From: a virus
Length of the DNA stretch: 26,558 nt
Direction: 5' to 3' (one strand)
Virus record (IMG/VR): IMGVR_UViG_3300042691_043805
Span: 1-26,558 of that record
The position numbers were made by a program, and so were the translations under genes. Below, in pieces: positions 18,632 through 26,558 of this stretch. The notes beneath the pieces are model-generated. The model had not been told where the DNA came from and ran no database searches. It saw nothing but the letters and a program-made list of their open reading frames with translations. Position 1 is the first letter of the stretch. Each line of letters begins with the position of its first letter.

Positions 18632-19090
18632 ATGGCTCTAAAACCAGATCGTATCGAACTTTTAACTGACGTTTCATTCTTCATGGCATCAACAGCCGAA
18701 CGAGGTGGTGTTGCTAGTGTTGTAACAGCCACCAGTGGTGTTGGCGTTTCGATGGATGATGGCAATGCTGTGGTAGCTTATGCTGCTGTGGCTTCTGGTG
18801 CTAAACCAGTAGGCCTTCTATTAAATGATGTTGTTAATCTTGATCTTACAAGACAACATATCAATTGGCACAAAGACGAAACACAGGTTGGCGGAAAGGT
18901 CACTCTGCTTCGTCAAGGTCAAGTAACAACCAATATGTTAGTTGCAGGCACAACACCATCTGCTGGTGCTGATGCTTATGTTGGTGCTAGTGGTCTAATT
19001 GGAACAAGCTCAACCAATGCTGTTAAGATTGGCCAGTTCCTAAGTGCCAAAGACACCGACGGTTATGCCAAAGTATCAGTTAACCTATAA
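18632..19090 (+). CDS. capsid decoration-like protein, 152 aa
   Basis: A beta- and Gly/Ala/Val-rich protein (VVTATSGVGVSMDDGNAVVA, VGGKVTLLRQGQVTTNMLVA, ASGLIGTSSTNAVKIGQFLS). Its place directly before the major capsid gene and the C-terminal end (AKDTDGYAKVSVNL) fit head decoration or stabilisation proteins of the DUF2190 type. It binds the outside of the expanded capsid in known relatives. GGAG is eight bases before the ATG. The call is from position and composition, with moderate certainty. Confidence 0.65.
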   Translation: MALKPDRIELLTDVSFFMASTAERGGVASVVTATSGVGVSMDDGNAVVAYAAVASGAKPVGLLLNDVVNLDLTRQHINWHKDETQVGGKVTLLRQGQVTTNMLVAGTTPSAGADAYVGASGLIGTSSTNAVKIGQFLSAKDTDGYAKVSVNL

Positions 19091-19119
19091 TTCATTTTTT
19101 AATCAAGGGAGAAAAACAC

Positions 19120-20139
19120 ATGTCAGCCAAAACCGAAAGATTTCAGCCAACACCAGAATTAACAGATCTTCTAATGCGTTCTGGTTCGGCTAACAGAGAG
19201 ACCGCGCTTGCTGCTAATGCAGAATTTGCAAAAGCTCTTGAGCTTCCTCTTCGTAAGGGTATTCTTAGTGGTGATGTTCTTGATGGTATTTTCGAGCCAA
19301 TCCAATTAGCTCAAAGTGCTACTCCAGAATTTCCACTCGATTTCTTAGCTCCAGGAACAGAGAAAGACTTTGTTGCCTATACAATCCCAAATCATGGCTA
19401 TATTCCAGAGCGCCATGTTGAAGGCGATTACGTCATGGTTCCAACCTATGATGTTGGTGCTAGTATCGATTATCTTCTAAAGTATGCTCGTGACGCCCGC
19501 TGGGACGTTGTTGGTCGTGCTATGGAAGTTCTAGAAGCTTCTTTTGTTAAGAAGATGAATGATGATGGCTGGCATACACTTCTTGCTGCTGGTGTTGATC
19601 GTAATATCGTTGTATACGATAGCGATGCTAATGCTAGTCAGTTTACAAAGCGTTTAGTCAGTCTCATGAAAACTGTTATGCGTCGTAACGGCGGTGGTAA
19701 CAGCACATCAAATAACAGAGGCTTACTAACTGATCTTTATGTTAGTCCAGAAGCTATGGAAGATATCCGTAATTGGGGTATCGATCAAGTTGATGAAGTA
19801 ACACGCAGAGAAATTTATACTGCTAATGATGGAGCCATCAATAGAGTATTCGGTGTTAACCTCCATGACCTTGATGAGCTAGGTGTTGGCCAACAATACC
19901 AACTATTCTACACTTCCTCAACAGGAGGCTTAGGAGCATCGCTACCATCTGGTAAAACAGAAATAGTTGTTGGTCTTGATCAACGTAAGAGAGATAGCTT
20001 TATAATGCCAATTCGTCAAGAAGTTCAAATCTTCGAAGACGAAACATTACATCGCCAAAAGAGAGCTGGTTTCTACGGTTGGGCAGAGCTTGGCTTTGCT
20101 GTTCTTGATAATCGTAGAGTTCTAATTGGTGCTCTATAA
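19120..20139 (+). CDS. major capsid protein, 339 aa
   Basis: Size, position (after scaffold and decoration genes) and motifs fit an HK97-fold capsid protein: an N-terminal helical arm, an E-loop-like stretch (YIPERHVEGDYVMVPTYDVG, about 107-126), a long spine helix (RWDVVGRAMEVLEASFVKKM) and a C-terminal P-domain (RQEVQIFEDETLHRQKRAGF). AAGGGAG is a strong ribosome site and codon use is rich in CGT and GGT, as expected for the most abundant virion protein. A terminator follows. Confidence 0.85.
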   Translation: MSAKTERFQPTPELTDLLMRSGSANRETALAANAEFAKALELPLRKGILSGDVLDGIFEPIQLAQSATPEFPLDFLAPGTEKDFVAYTIPNHGYIPERHVEGDYVMVPTYDVGASIDYLLKYARDARWDVVGRAMEVLEASFVKKMNDDGWHTLLAAGVDRNIVVYDSDANASQFTKRLVSLMKTVMRRNGGGNSTSNNRGLLTDLYVSPEAMEDIRNWGIDQVDEVTRREIYTANDGAINRVFGVNLHDLDELGVGQQYQLFYTSSTGGLGASLPSGKTEIVVGLDQRKRDSFIMPIRQEVQIFEDETLHRQKRAGFYGWAELGFAVLDNRRVLIGAL

Positions 20140-20174
20140 TATCTTTATTTTAATTTATAAAAATTAGAAATATT

Positions 20175-20206
20175 AAAGGCTGGCCCCAAAAGGCTGGCCT
20201 TTTTTA
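20175..20206 (+). terminator. strong rho-independent terminator after the capsid gene
   Basis: AAAGGCTGGCC-CCAAAA-GGCTGGCCTTT forms an 11-bp stem (two G-U pairs) followed by TTTTTTATT. It would end the head-gene transcript, so the downstream tail genes need their own promoter. Confidence 0.9.
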
Positions 20207-20210
20207 TTAG

Positions 20211-20223
20211 GTGTATAACTTTA
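20211..20223 (+). promoter_or_regulatory. candidate late promoter before the tail genes
   Basis: GTGTATAACTTTA sits right after the terminator and matches 11 of 13 bases of the sequence at 14814-14826. Confidence 0.4.
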
Positions 20224-20258
20224 TATATTCTTTACAATGAAGTATGGGGCAATATGCT

Positions 20259-20660
20259 ATGGCAGCTAGTAAATATGATTTTGCTATAGAGCAAGGTACC
20301 TCTTTTAAAATTAGCTTAATTTATAAAGATGCCAATGGTATTCCAGTAGATCTTACCAATTGGTGTGCTAGACTAACATGGAAGACTAATGCCGGATTAT
20401 CATATGTATTTTCAACAGATAATACTGATGGTGTATATAGTTTTAGTATAGATGGTGTTAATGGAAAAATAACATTGATGTTTTCGGCTATTTATACCAA
20501 TAGTTTTAATTTTAATTCTGCGAGATACGATTTGGAATTACAATCACCAGACGAATTGTATAGTGGTGGTGGTAAATATACTACGCGCATATTATTTGGA
20601 ACAATAAGTATTGTTAAACGATTTAGTCAGTCTAATGATGCTTTGGAGTGTTCTGTATGA
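20259..20660 (+). CDS. small virion/tail protein, 133 aa
   Basis: MAASKYDFAIEQGTSFKISL followed by IYKDANGIPVDLTNWCARLT. The pattern YDF.I.QG..F...L..KD..G.PVDLT is common in small phage baseplate- or neck-type beta proteins with an Ig-like sheet. I chose ATG 20259 because GGGG is nine bases upstream; ATG 20244 adds five residues with a poorer site. It is the first gene after the capsid terminator. The exact virion role is not known. Confidence 0.7.
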   Translation: MAASKYDFAIEQGTSFKISLIYKDANGIPVDLTNWCARLTWKTNAGLSYVFSTDNTDGVYSFSIDGVNGKITLMFSAIYTNSFNFNSARYDLELQSPDELYSGGGKYTTRILFGTISIVKRFSQSNDALECSV

Positions 20661-21007
20661 GCAATTATATAATTGAAATTACAGAACCAACTACTCATAT
20701 TATTGAAATTGAAACTATGTTTTTAGACTCTGTAACTGATGCTATTGAAATTGAGAGATATGATTCTTTTAATTTAGAAATTGTTAATACTGAAAAAATT
20801 CTTTGGAGCGATTTGCCAGATAATATTCCTTTTAGTAAAATTAGTGGAACTTTGCATTACAGTAGAATAGAAGGTTTAGATGATCATATTAGTGAATTTT
20901 TAAGTGATAATGCAACTATTCACGTTGACGATTTATTATGGGGAAATAATTATGTTGGATTATCTGGATATTTAGATCAGTACCAATTTGATTGTGGAAT
21001 ACCTTAA
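20657..21007 (+). CDS. hypothetical virion-region protein, 116 aa
   Basis: MSNYIIEITEPTTHIIEIET then MFLDSVTDAIEIERYDSFNL: repeated I-E strands, then an acidic, aromatic end (LLWGNNYVGLSGYLDQYQFD). It shows the LHYSRIEGLDDHISEFL motif seen in phage tail-fibre-associated proteins. The ATG overlaps the previous stop (ATGA) and GGAG lies upstream; a longer frame starting 3 codons earlier is less likely. Probably an adaptor or tail accessory protein, without certainty. Confidence 0.65.
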   Translation: MSNYIIEITEPTTHIIEIETMFLDSVTDAIEIERYDSFNLEIVNTEKILWSDLPDNIPFSKISGTLHYSRIEGLDDHISEFLSDNATIHVDDLLWGNNYVGLSGYLDQYQFDCGIP

Positions 21008-21054
21008 AGCCAATACAAAATTTAATTTAGAACAAATAACCTGGAGATTATAAT

Positions 21055-23517
21055 ATGGCACGTAATACTAAAATTCAATTGCGTAGAGGCCTTTCCACAG
21101 ACTGGCTAACAAATACAGTATTGGCTCCTGGTGAAATAGGTTTTGAATTAGATACTGGTAAATTTAAGATTGGTGCTACTGGTCTTGGCTTAACTACAGG
21201 AAGTAATTGGGGTGATTTGCCGTATGCTGGTGGTAGTGCTTTAATATCTAATACTGGTATAGGTTTTAAATTTAATAGTTCAAATAATGCTTATACATTA
21301 TATAGCTATATAACGGGAATTACTGGAGGACAAGATGGTATAACGTTTCAAACTCTTCCTCTGAGTGGACTATTAAATGATACTACTGTTAGTGGCACCT
21401 ATTATACTATAGGTCTTAGTACAAAATTAGAAAATTTTCATGATCTTAGTTCTAATGGAATAGTTGTACAAACAGGAAACAACGGATTCGCTGCTAGAAG
21501 CGTATCGGGTCTAAATAATAATATTAGTATTACCAATGGAAATGGAGTATCTGGCAATCCGATTATTGGTTTAAATCCATCTATTACCGGAATAACGTCT
21601 ATCACAGGAGTGAATAATTTCAGAATAGCATCTAGCAGTGGTATTACTATTGATGCTGGAAGTGGTGTTGTAACAGTAGATGATCTTAAAGTTGATGGAT
21701 ATCTAACTATTGGAGCTGGTATAGACATTCTGCTTGCTGCAAGAATATTGGCTACGGGACCAATAGTTTATTCTGGTAATCCAACTATTTATAGTGGTGA
21801 AGTATATTATTCTCAAACTCCTTATGTTGGACCAACAGGAGGCGGAGCTGTACCAGTTAGCTTAAGTGGCCATAGTCATACATATAGTGATATTACAAAT
21901 TTTTGTAGTGGTGTAGCAAGTTGTGTCGATACTGCTTTGACCGTTAGTACAGGACTAAGAGCAGATTTTAGTAGCAACACTCTTCAACTTGCTTTGTCCG
22001 GTCAAGCAGCAACATTACACTCTTTCACAGGTACAGGACTTATGGTTCGCACAAGCGGGCCAGACAATAATGGAGTATTTTCTGCTAGATCAATAGCTCA
22101 AGGTACAAATATCTCTGTTGCCAATGGAGACGGTGTTTCTGCAAATCCAACAATATCTCTTAATGCTTCTATTACTGGATTAACAGATGTTAAGAGTAGT
22201 AATATTTATGCTACAGCCATTTATGCTAATGAAGGTCAAAATACCTTAAATATATATGCTCCAAGTGTTAATGTCACGGGTAATTTAACAGTTGCTAATT
22301 TAACTGTTACAGGCGTCACTACAACAGTAAACAGTACAACAATAACAGTTCAAGATCCTGTGCTAACTCTTGGTGGAACAGGGGTTATATCGGGCGCAGA
22401 TAATTTAGATAGAGGACTACAGTTAAGGTATTGGAATGGGTCTGCTGCTGCTACTGGTTTTATGGGTTGGAATAACCAAAGTAGTGAGTTTATATTTTTA
22501 AGTTCTACTACTGGAACCATAACTTATAACGATTATGGAGCTGGTACTTTCGGACGAGTAAAAGTAGGATCACTAGTGAGCAATGGATCAGTTAGCGGTA
22601 CAGATTTGTACGCTACTAATCAGACAGCACATAGAGTTGCTGTATTTGATGCCAATAGTATGTTATTTAGTACCGGAGTACGAACTAGCGAATTAACACA
22701 TTTAACTGGTGTTACTAGTAGTATTCAGGATCAATTGAATAGTAAAGTTTCTAACACAAGAACCCTAACTCCAGGAAGTGGTTTGGATGGCAGTACAGCT
22801 TTAGATTTGAGTTCAGATAGAACGTTTAATGTTGGTCAAGGAGATGGTATTAGTGTTCTTACAGATACTGTTAATGTTAACAATACTGTTCTTAGAACAT
22901 CAGGAACTCAAACCATTAGTGGAGTTAAAACCTTCACAGTTGCGCCTATTTTTAGTGGCGGATTAACATCTTCTGGAACTATTAATCTGCAAGTAGCAGC
23001 AACAGCATCTACTGGTAGTCATTTTCCAGTATTCGTTAGTGATCCAACAGCAGGTTCTCAACAGTTAGTTAGTAGAACTTTAGCCCAAATGAGAACAGAT
23101 TTGGGAACATCACTAAATACTGGTAATACACTAGTATTAAGAGATACTAATGGTAATTTTGGTGCTGGAAATATTACTGGTACATTAATTGGTAATGCTA
23201 GCGCAGCAACTAACGCAACAAGTGCTAGTGGAATTTATATAAGTGGTATCACATCTTCAGATCCTCTTGTTTCTATAGTTTTAGTTGCTGATCAATCAGC
23301 ATCTTCTCAGCTTCCATTTATTGATAGCGGATTACAATATAATGCTAGCGAGGATATTTTAATACTAAAAAGTATAAGTGGTACACTTAATATTCCGTTT
23401 AATGGATATACTTCTCCATCTTATTCTTCAACCTCTATTAGTGGTATAATACCAATGAATGGACCTGTTTCTGGAACTTATCTATATAACTTTATTATTG
23501 ATGGTGGTACTCCATAA
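21055..23517 (+). CDS. tail-fibre-like protein, 820 aa
   Basis: The N-terminus (KIQLRRGLSTDWLTNTVLAP, then GEIGFELDTGKFKIGATG, residues 5-45) resembles the N-terminal domain of major tropism determinant-type fibres, which attaches to the virion. Further on come Ser/Thr/Gly/Asn-rich beta repeats, including a duplicated block of about 60 residues (about 124-181 and 317-378, NGVSGNPIIGLNPSITG / DGVSANPTISLNASITG). A module at about 409-504 is shared with the next gene. The ribosome site is GGAG. It likely binds the host surface. There is no lectin-like variable domain. Confidence 0.8.
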   Translation: MARNTKIQLRRGLSTDWLTNTVLAPGEIGFELDTGKFKIGATGLGLTTGSNWGDLPYAGGSALISNTGIGFKFNSSNNAYTLYSYITGITGGQDGITFQTLPLSGLLNDTTVSGTYYTIGLSTKLENFHDLSSNGIVVQTGNNGFAARSVSGLNNNISITNGNGVSGNPIIGLNPSITGITSITGVNNFRIASSSGITIDAGSGVVTVDDLKVDGYLTIGAGIDILLAARILATGPIVYSGNPTIYSGEVYYSQTPYVGPTGGGAVPVSLSGHSHTYSDITNFCSGVASCVDTALTVSTGLRADFSSNTLQLALSGQAATLHSFTGTGLMVRTSGPDNNGVFSARSIAQGTNISVANGDGVSANPTISLNASITGLTDVKSSNIYATAIYANEGQNTLNIYAPSVNVTGNLTVANLTVTGVTTTVNSTTITVQDPVLTLGGTGVISGADNLDRGLQLRYWNGSAAATGFMGWNNQSSEFIFLSSTTGTITYNDYGAGTFGRVKVGSLVSNGSVSGTDLYATNQTAHRVAVFDANSMLFSTGVRTSELTHLTGVTSSIQDQLNSKVSNTRTLTPGSGLDGSTALDLSSDRTFNVGQGDGISVLTDTVNVNNTVLRTSGTQTISGVKTFTVAPIFSGGLTSSGTINLQVAATASTGSHFPVFVSDPTAGSQQLVSRTLAQMRTDLGTSLNTGNTLVLRDTNGNFGAGNITGTLIGNASAATNATSASGIYISGITSSDPLVSIVLVADQSASSQLPFIDSGLQYNASEDILILKSISGTLNIPFNGYTSPSYSSTSISGIIPMNGPVSGTYLYNFIIDGGTP

Positions 23518-23546
23518 AATGTGATCTAGTAGACAACATTATAATT

Positions 23547-23561
23547 AATACTATTATATAG
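23547..23561 (+). promoter_or_regulatory. candidate late promoter before the second fibre gene
   Basis: AATACTATTATATAG matches the sequence upstream of the portal gene (14843-14858). It lies in the 78-bp gap between the two fibre genes. Confidence 0.4.
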
Positions 23562-23595
23562 TAAATTATGGGATTTTTATTTTTATGGAATATTT

Positions 23596-26514
23596 ATGCC
23601 AAGACAAAACCAAATACAGCTTAGAAAAGGAACATATAATCAGTGGGATGCTCAAAGTTCCACAGTTTTAGGTAGTGGCGAGCCAGGATTTATAACTGAT
23701 TTTAATAAATTAAAAATTGGAGATGGAACTACTCAATGGAGCGATCTTAGCGCTATTAATGATGCTTTGACAACTCTTGTTTATAATGGAACAGCTAGTA
23801 CTATTCCTAAGATGAGTGTTGTTTATATTAATGGCGCTCAAGGAGATATGCCAAGTATTAGATTGTCTATTGCTAGTGGCGAAATGACTAGTAGTAAAAC
23901 ATATGGCATAACAACAAATGCTATATCGGCTGGCGGCACAGGAATGGTGGTTGTTGACGGAGCACTTAAAAATCTAAATACCAGCCCAGCATTTGATGGA
24001 GTAACCCCAGGAACTACTTTGTGGCTTAGTCCCACAGTTTCTGGCGGTATAACCACGACCAAACCTTCTGGCCCAAATCATATGGTTAGTGTTGGTAATC
24101 TTATTAGAGTTCATAATCAGCAAGGAATTATTAATGTTAAAATTCAAAACGGATTTGAGCTTGAGGAACTACATAATGTAGCAGTTAGTGGAGTATCAGA
24201 TGGTCAATTTTTATATTACAACTCATCATCTGGACTGTGGCAACCAAATAGTACTATTTATGGTAGCGGAAATAATATTGGTATTGGGACCACCACCCCA
24301 GGAGCTAAATTACATGTTAATGGTGACTTATTATTTGAAGGAGGTTCTTTAACTTTTGATGGATCAACATTGAATGTTGCGGGTTTGCCTAACAATGATC
24401 CAGTAGCATGGGGAGATCCTGGCATAATCACTGCTGGTATGATTAATGGTCCTACAACAATAACTTTACATCCTTATACCAGTGATTCTAATTTTGAAGG
24501 TGGATATTGGGGTGGTGGAGTTATCAGTTTGCTTACAGCAGATTCAGCAGGCTCTACCCCTTCATTAGCAATAACGCCATTTGGTTTTGTATTTGGCGAC
24601 TCTACCGTTCAAAACACTGCGTGGACAGGATCAGTAACATCCTCAGAGATTACTGATTTTAATAGTAGTGTTAGTGGATTGTTCCCAACAGATATTGTTA
24701 GAACCACAGGCAATCAAACCATGAGTGGAGATTTGACCATTGGTGGCAATCTTACTGTTAATGGAACCACTATTACTGCTAATGTGGATACTATGACAAT
24801 AGAAGATCCTATTATCACATTAGGATTAGCCAGCGGTAATATTGTGCCAGTGACTAATTCTGATAGAGGATTAGCTCTTGTTAGAGGAACTGGACTGACA
24901 GCGTTCATGGGTTGGGATACTAGCGCATCTCAATTCGTGATGCTGAGTAGTGGTATTGCCGGGGTTAATAGTGGAACATATACAGCAGGAACTTATGGAG
25001 ATTTACAACTTAATAAACTTAATAGTGCTGAAATCAATGTTAATGAATTAATATCTATTATATCATCTGGTATTTCATTTTCAAATTTTATTAAATTTAA
25101 TGATACTAGTACTGCAAGCAGTCCATCTTTAGGGTCCGTCAGCAATGGTACAAGACTTTTACTGAATGAAAATAATGATAATGGCCATAATGCTATTGGT
25201 ATACAATATGCTGGCATTAACGGCACTTGGTTTAGTGTACCTAGTGGTGGTACATTTACATTTTACAACGGAACATCTTCACAGCTTACATTAAATAGTA
25301 CATCATTGAATTATGGTAGTTTTATAGCTAGTCCGGACGGTAGTATAACGAGTGCTTCATGGAATGCTTCCACAATAGCGGTTAATAAAGGAGGCACGGG
25401 ACGAACAAGCTATAGTAATGGTCAGCTATTAATAGGTAGTGGTACTAGTCTTGTTGCTAATGCATTAACTGCTGGAACGGGTATTAGCATAGTTAATGGT
25501 AGTGGAACCATTACTATTAATACAAGTGGATTACAAACTAGTTTAACCAACCCAGTAACAGGCACAGGAACAAATGGAAAAATACCAAAATGGAGTTCAA
25601 CCAGTGGATTGACAGATAGTATCTTAACAGAAGCATCTTCTGTGATAAGTATTGCAGGATCATTTAATGGCACATTAGATGATAGTTATTTAAGTTTTGA
25701 TGCCAATGCTAGAAGAATAGGAATTACTAAAAAGGGTGGATTTACTGGTAAGTTTACTTACGGCTCAGGATCATCATTTGCTATTGCCCAATCAAATATT
25801 ACTACAATCGAAGCAATCAATACTTTTACAGATAGATTAATAATAGATCCTAGTGGTAGAGTTGGAATAGGAACATCCAGTCCAACCTCTCAACTTCATG
25901 TTGTAGGAAGTGGATTATTTAGCGGAGATGCCACAGCTAGTGGCTCGTTCATCGGCGGATCAGGCACTGCTTCATTGCCATCTTTTGAATTTGTCAATGA
26001 TCCTGACACTGGATTGTTTTCTCCAGCTGCAAATGCTTTTGGTATTAGCACTAGTGGTGTTGAAAGATTACGAGTAGATAGTTCTGGAAATATTGGAATA
26101 GGTACTTCATCGCCAACATATAAACTTCAAGTTAATGGAAACTTTGGCGCCACAACCAAGAGCTTCCGAATAGACCATCCTAGTAAACCAGGTTATAGTT
26201 TAGAATATGGCAGTTTGGAAAGTCCATATCATGGAGTGCGATTAACTGGTCGCGATAAGGTCATTAAAGGCATAGGTGTCGTTATGTTACCTGATTATTT
26301 AAAAGATCTTATTCATGATGATGAATCTTTAACTATTCAATTAACTAATTACAAGCATGGAAAAACCCTTTATATTAGCAAGATTGATCTTGGTAATGAC
26401 CAGTTTATTGTAAAGGCTGATCGATCTAAAACTTTAGGAGAACTAGAGTTCTTTTGGAGTCTTACAGGAACTCGTAAAGATGTGGAAAATCTAGTTGTTG
26501 AAAAAAGGAACTAG
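23596..26514 (+). CDS. tail-fibre/tailspike-like protein, 972 aa
   Basis: Domains in order: the same N-terminal attachment motif (QIQLRKGTYNQWDAQ, FNKLKIGDGTTQWSDL); about 62-190, a beta-barrel-type region (IPKMSVVYINGAQGDM, TLWLSPTVSGGITTTKP) known from phage fibres; at about 230 and 755-850, NIGIGTTTPGAKLHVNGD and GIGTSSPTYKLQVNG repeats; about 377-478, a module shared with the previous protein; about 853-972, a C-terminal domain (FRIDHPSKPGYSLEYGSLES, HGVRLTGR, WSLTGTRKDV) found at the tip of many fibres and probably needed for folding or trimerisation. It is the likely host-recognition protein. Confidence 0.85.
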   Translation: MPRQNQIQLRKGTYNQWDAQSSTVLGSGEPGFITDFNKLKIGDGTTQWSDLSAINDALTTLVYNGTASTIPKMSVVYINGAQGDMPSIRLSIASGEMTSSKTYGITTNAISAGGTGMVVVDGALKNLNTSPAFDGVTPGTTLWLSPTVSGGITTTKPSGPNHMVSVGNLIRVHNQQGIINVKIQNGFELEELHNVAVSGVSDGQFLYYNSSSGLWQPNSTIYGSGNNIGIGTTTPGAKLHVNGDLLFEGGSLTFDGSTLNVAGLPNNDPVAWGDPGIITAGMINGPTTITLHPYTSDSNFEGGYWGGGVISLLTADSAGSTPSLAITPFGFVFGDSTVQNTAWTGSVTSSEITDFNSSVSGLFPTDIVRTTGNQTMSGDLTIGGNLTVNGTTITANVDTMTIEDPIITLGLASGNIVPVTNSDRGLALVRGTGLTAFMGWDTSASQFVMLSSGIAGVNSGTYTAGTYGDLQLNKLNSAEINVNELISIISSGISFSNFIKFNDTSTASSPSLGSVSNGTRLLLNENNDNGHNAIGIQYAGINGTWFSVPSGGTFTFYNGTSSQLTLNSTSLNYGSFIASPDGSITSASWNASTIAVNKGGTGRTSYSNGQLLIGSGTSLVANALTAGTGISIVNGSGTITINTSGLQTSLTNPVTGTGTNGKIPKWSSTSGLTDSILTEASSVISIAGSFNGTLDDSYLSFDANARRIGITKKGGFTGKFTYGSGSSFAIAQSNITTIEAINTFTDRLIIDPSGRVGIGTSSPTSQLHVVGSGLFSGDATASGSFIGGSGTASLPSFEFVNDPDTGLFSPAANAFGISTSGVERLRVDSSGNIGIGTSSPTYKLQVNGNFGATTKSFRIDHPSKPGYSLEYGSLESPYHGVRLTGRDKVIKGIGVVMLPDYLKDLIHDDESLTIQLTNYKHGKTLYISKIDLGNDQFIVKADRSKTLGELEFFWSLTGTRKDVENLVVEKRN

Positions 26515-26517
26515 ATT

Positions 26518-26558
26518 ATGAGCATATATGGTGGACCAGATATAATTACCGATGGACT
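26518..26558 (+). CDS. start of a further tail protein (partial)
   Basis: MSIYGGPDIITDG and on to the window end. The start YGGPDIITDGL is typical of phage proteins that continue with a concanavalin-like (LamG) domain. AAAAAGGA is the ribosome site, 3 bp after the previous stop. Only 13 codons are visible. Confidence 0.65.
   Translation, partial: MSIYGGPDIITDG

Noticed and set aside
21055-26514. Diversity-generating retroelement because of the Mtd-like N-termini
   Set aside because: No reverse transcriptase, no template repeat and no lectin-like variable region with an adenine-mutated pattern is present in the window.

Overview
The window is part of the genome of a tailed double-stranded DNA bacteriophage (or a prophage or contig from one). 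The right two thirds reads as a standard head-gene order: terminase large subunit, portal, prohead protease/scaffold, decoration protein, HK97-type major capsid protein, then tail/receptor-binding proteins. The host cannot be read from the sequence. The Shine-Dalgarno (SD) sites and the sigma70-like promoters only point to a bacterial host. A small secreted protein rich in V/P/Y/Q repeats and many C-run/G-run mini-hairpins resemble things seen in environmental Gram-negative bacteria, but that is weak evidence.

Region 1 (1-8400, all genes on the minus strand): more than twenty very small genes (21-158 codons) in short transcription units of one to four genes. Nearly every unit has its own TTGACA/TAGAAT- or TATAAT-type promoter. 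The promoters fall into three sequence families. Between units lie eight copies of an approximately 85-bp element made of two tandem hairpins around a GC-rich core. One intergenic module, carrying sigma54-like -24/-12 sites and a 14-bp palindrome, is present twice. A tRNA-Glu(UUC) sits in this region, and the gene before it runs into it. Recognisable products are a DUF1281/YubB-like protein, one convincing and one tentative PD-(D/E)XK-type nuclease (both on leaderless or nearly leaderless transcripts), two paralogous zinc-ribbon proteins, a Lys/Arg-free acidic protein and a set of single-span membrane micro-proteins. Several of these genes are under 60 codons and were found by reading the sequence directly. 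This looks like an early, host-takeover region.

Region 2 (8400-9480): a 350-bp stretch without a convincing gene, a secreted V/P/Q-repeat protein, an AT-hook DNA-binding protein, and a divergent promoter region where transcription switches to the plus strand.

Region 3 (9489-14812, plus strand, AT-rich, genes overlapping or nearly so): a 58-aa protein, a sigma-like late transcription factor with a cysteine cluster, a helix-turn-helix/coiled-coil protein that is probably the terminase small subunit, then GDP-mannose 4,6-dehydratase, an HNH nuclease and an ERCC4-type nuclease placed before the terminase large subunit.

Region 4 (14870-20206): portal, protease-scaffold (with a nested in-frame scaffold start), decoration protein and major capsid protein, closed by a strong rho-independent terminator. 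The scaffold, decoration and capsid genes shift to CGT-rich, SD-rich coding, as expected for abundantly made proteins.

Region 5 (20259-26558): two small tail/neck-type proteins, two long tail-fibre-like proteins with the same Mtd-like N-terminal motif and a shared internal module, and the first codons of a further tail protein at the window edge.
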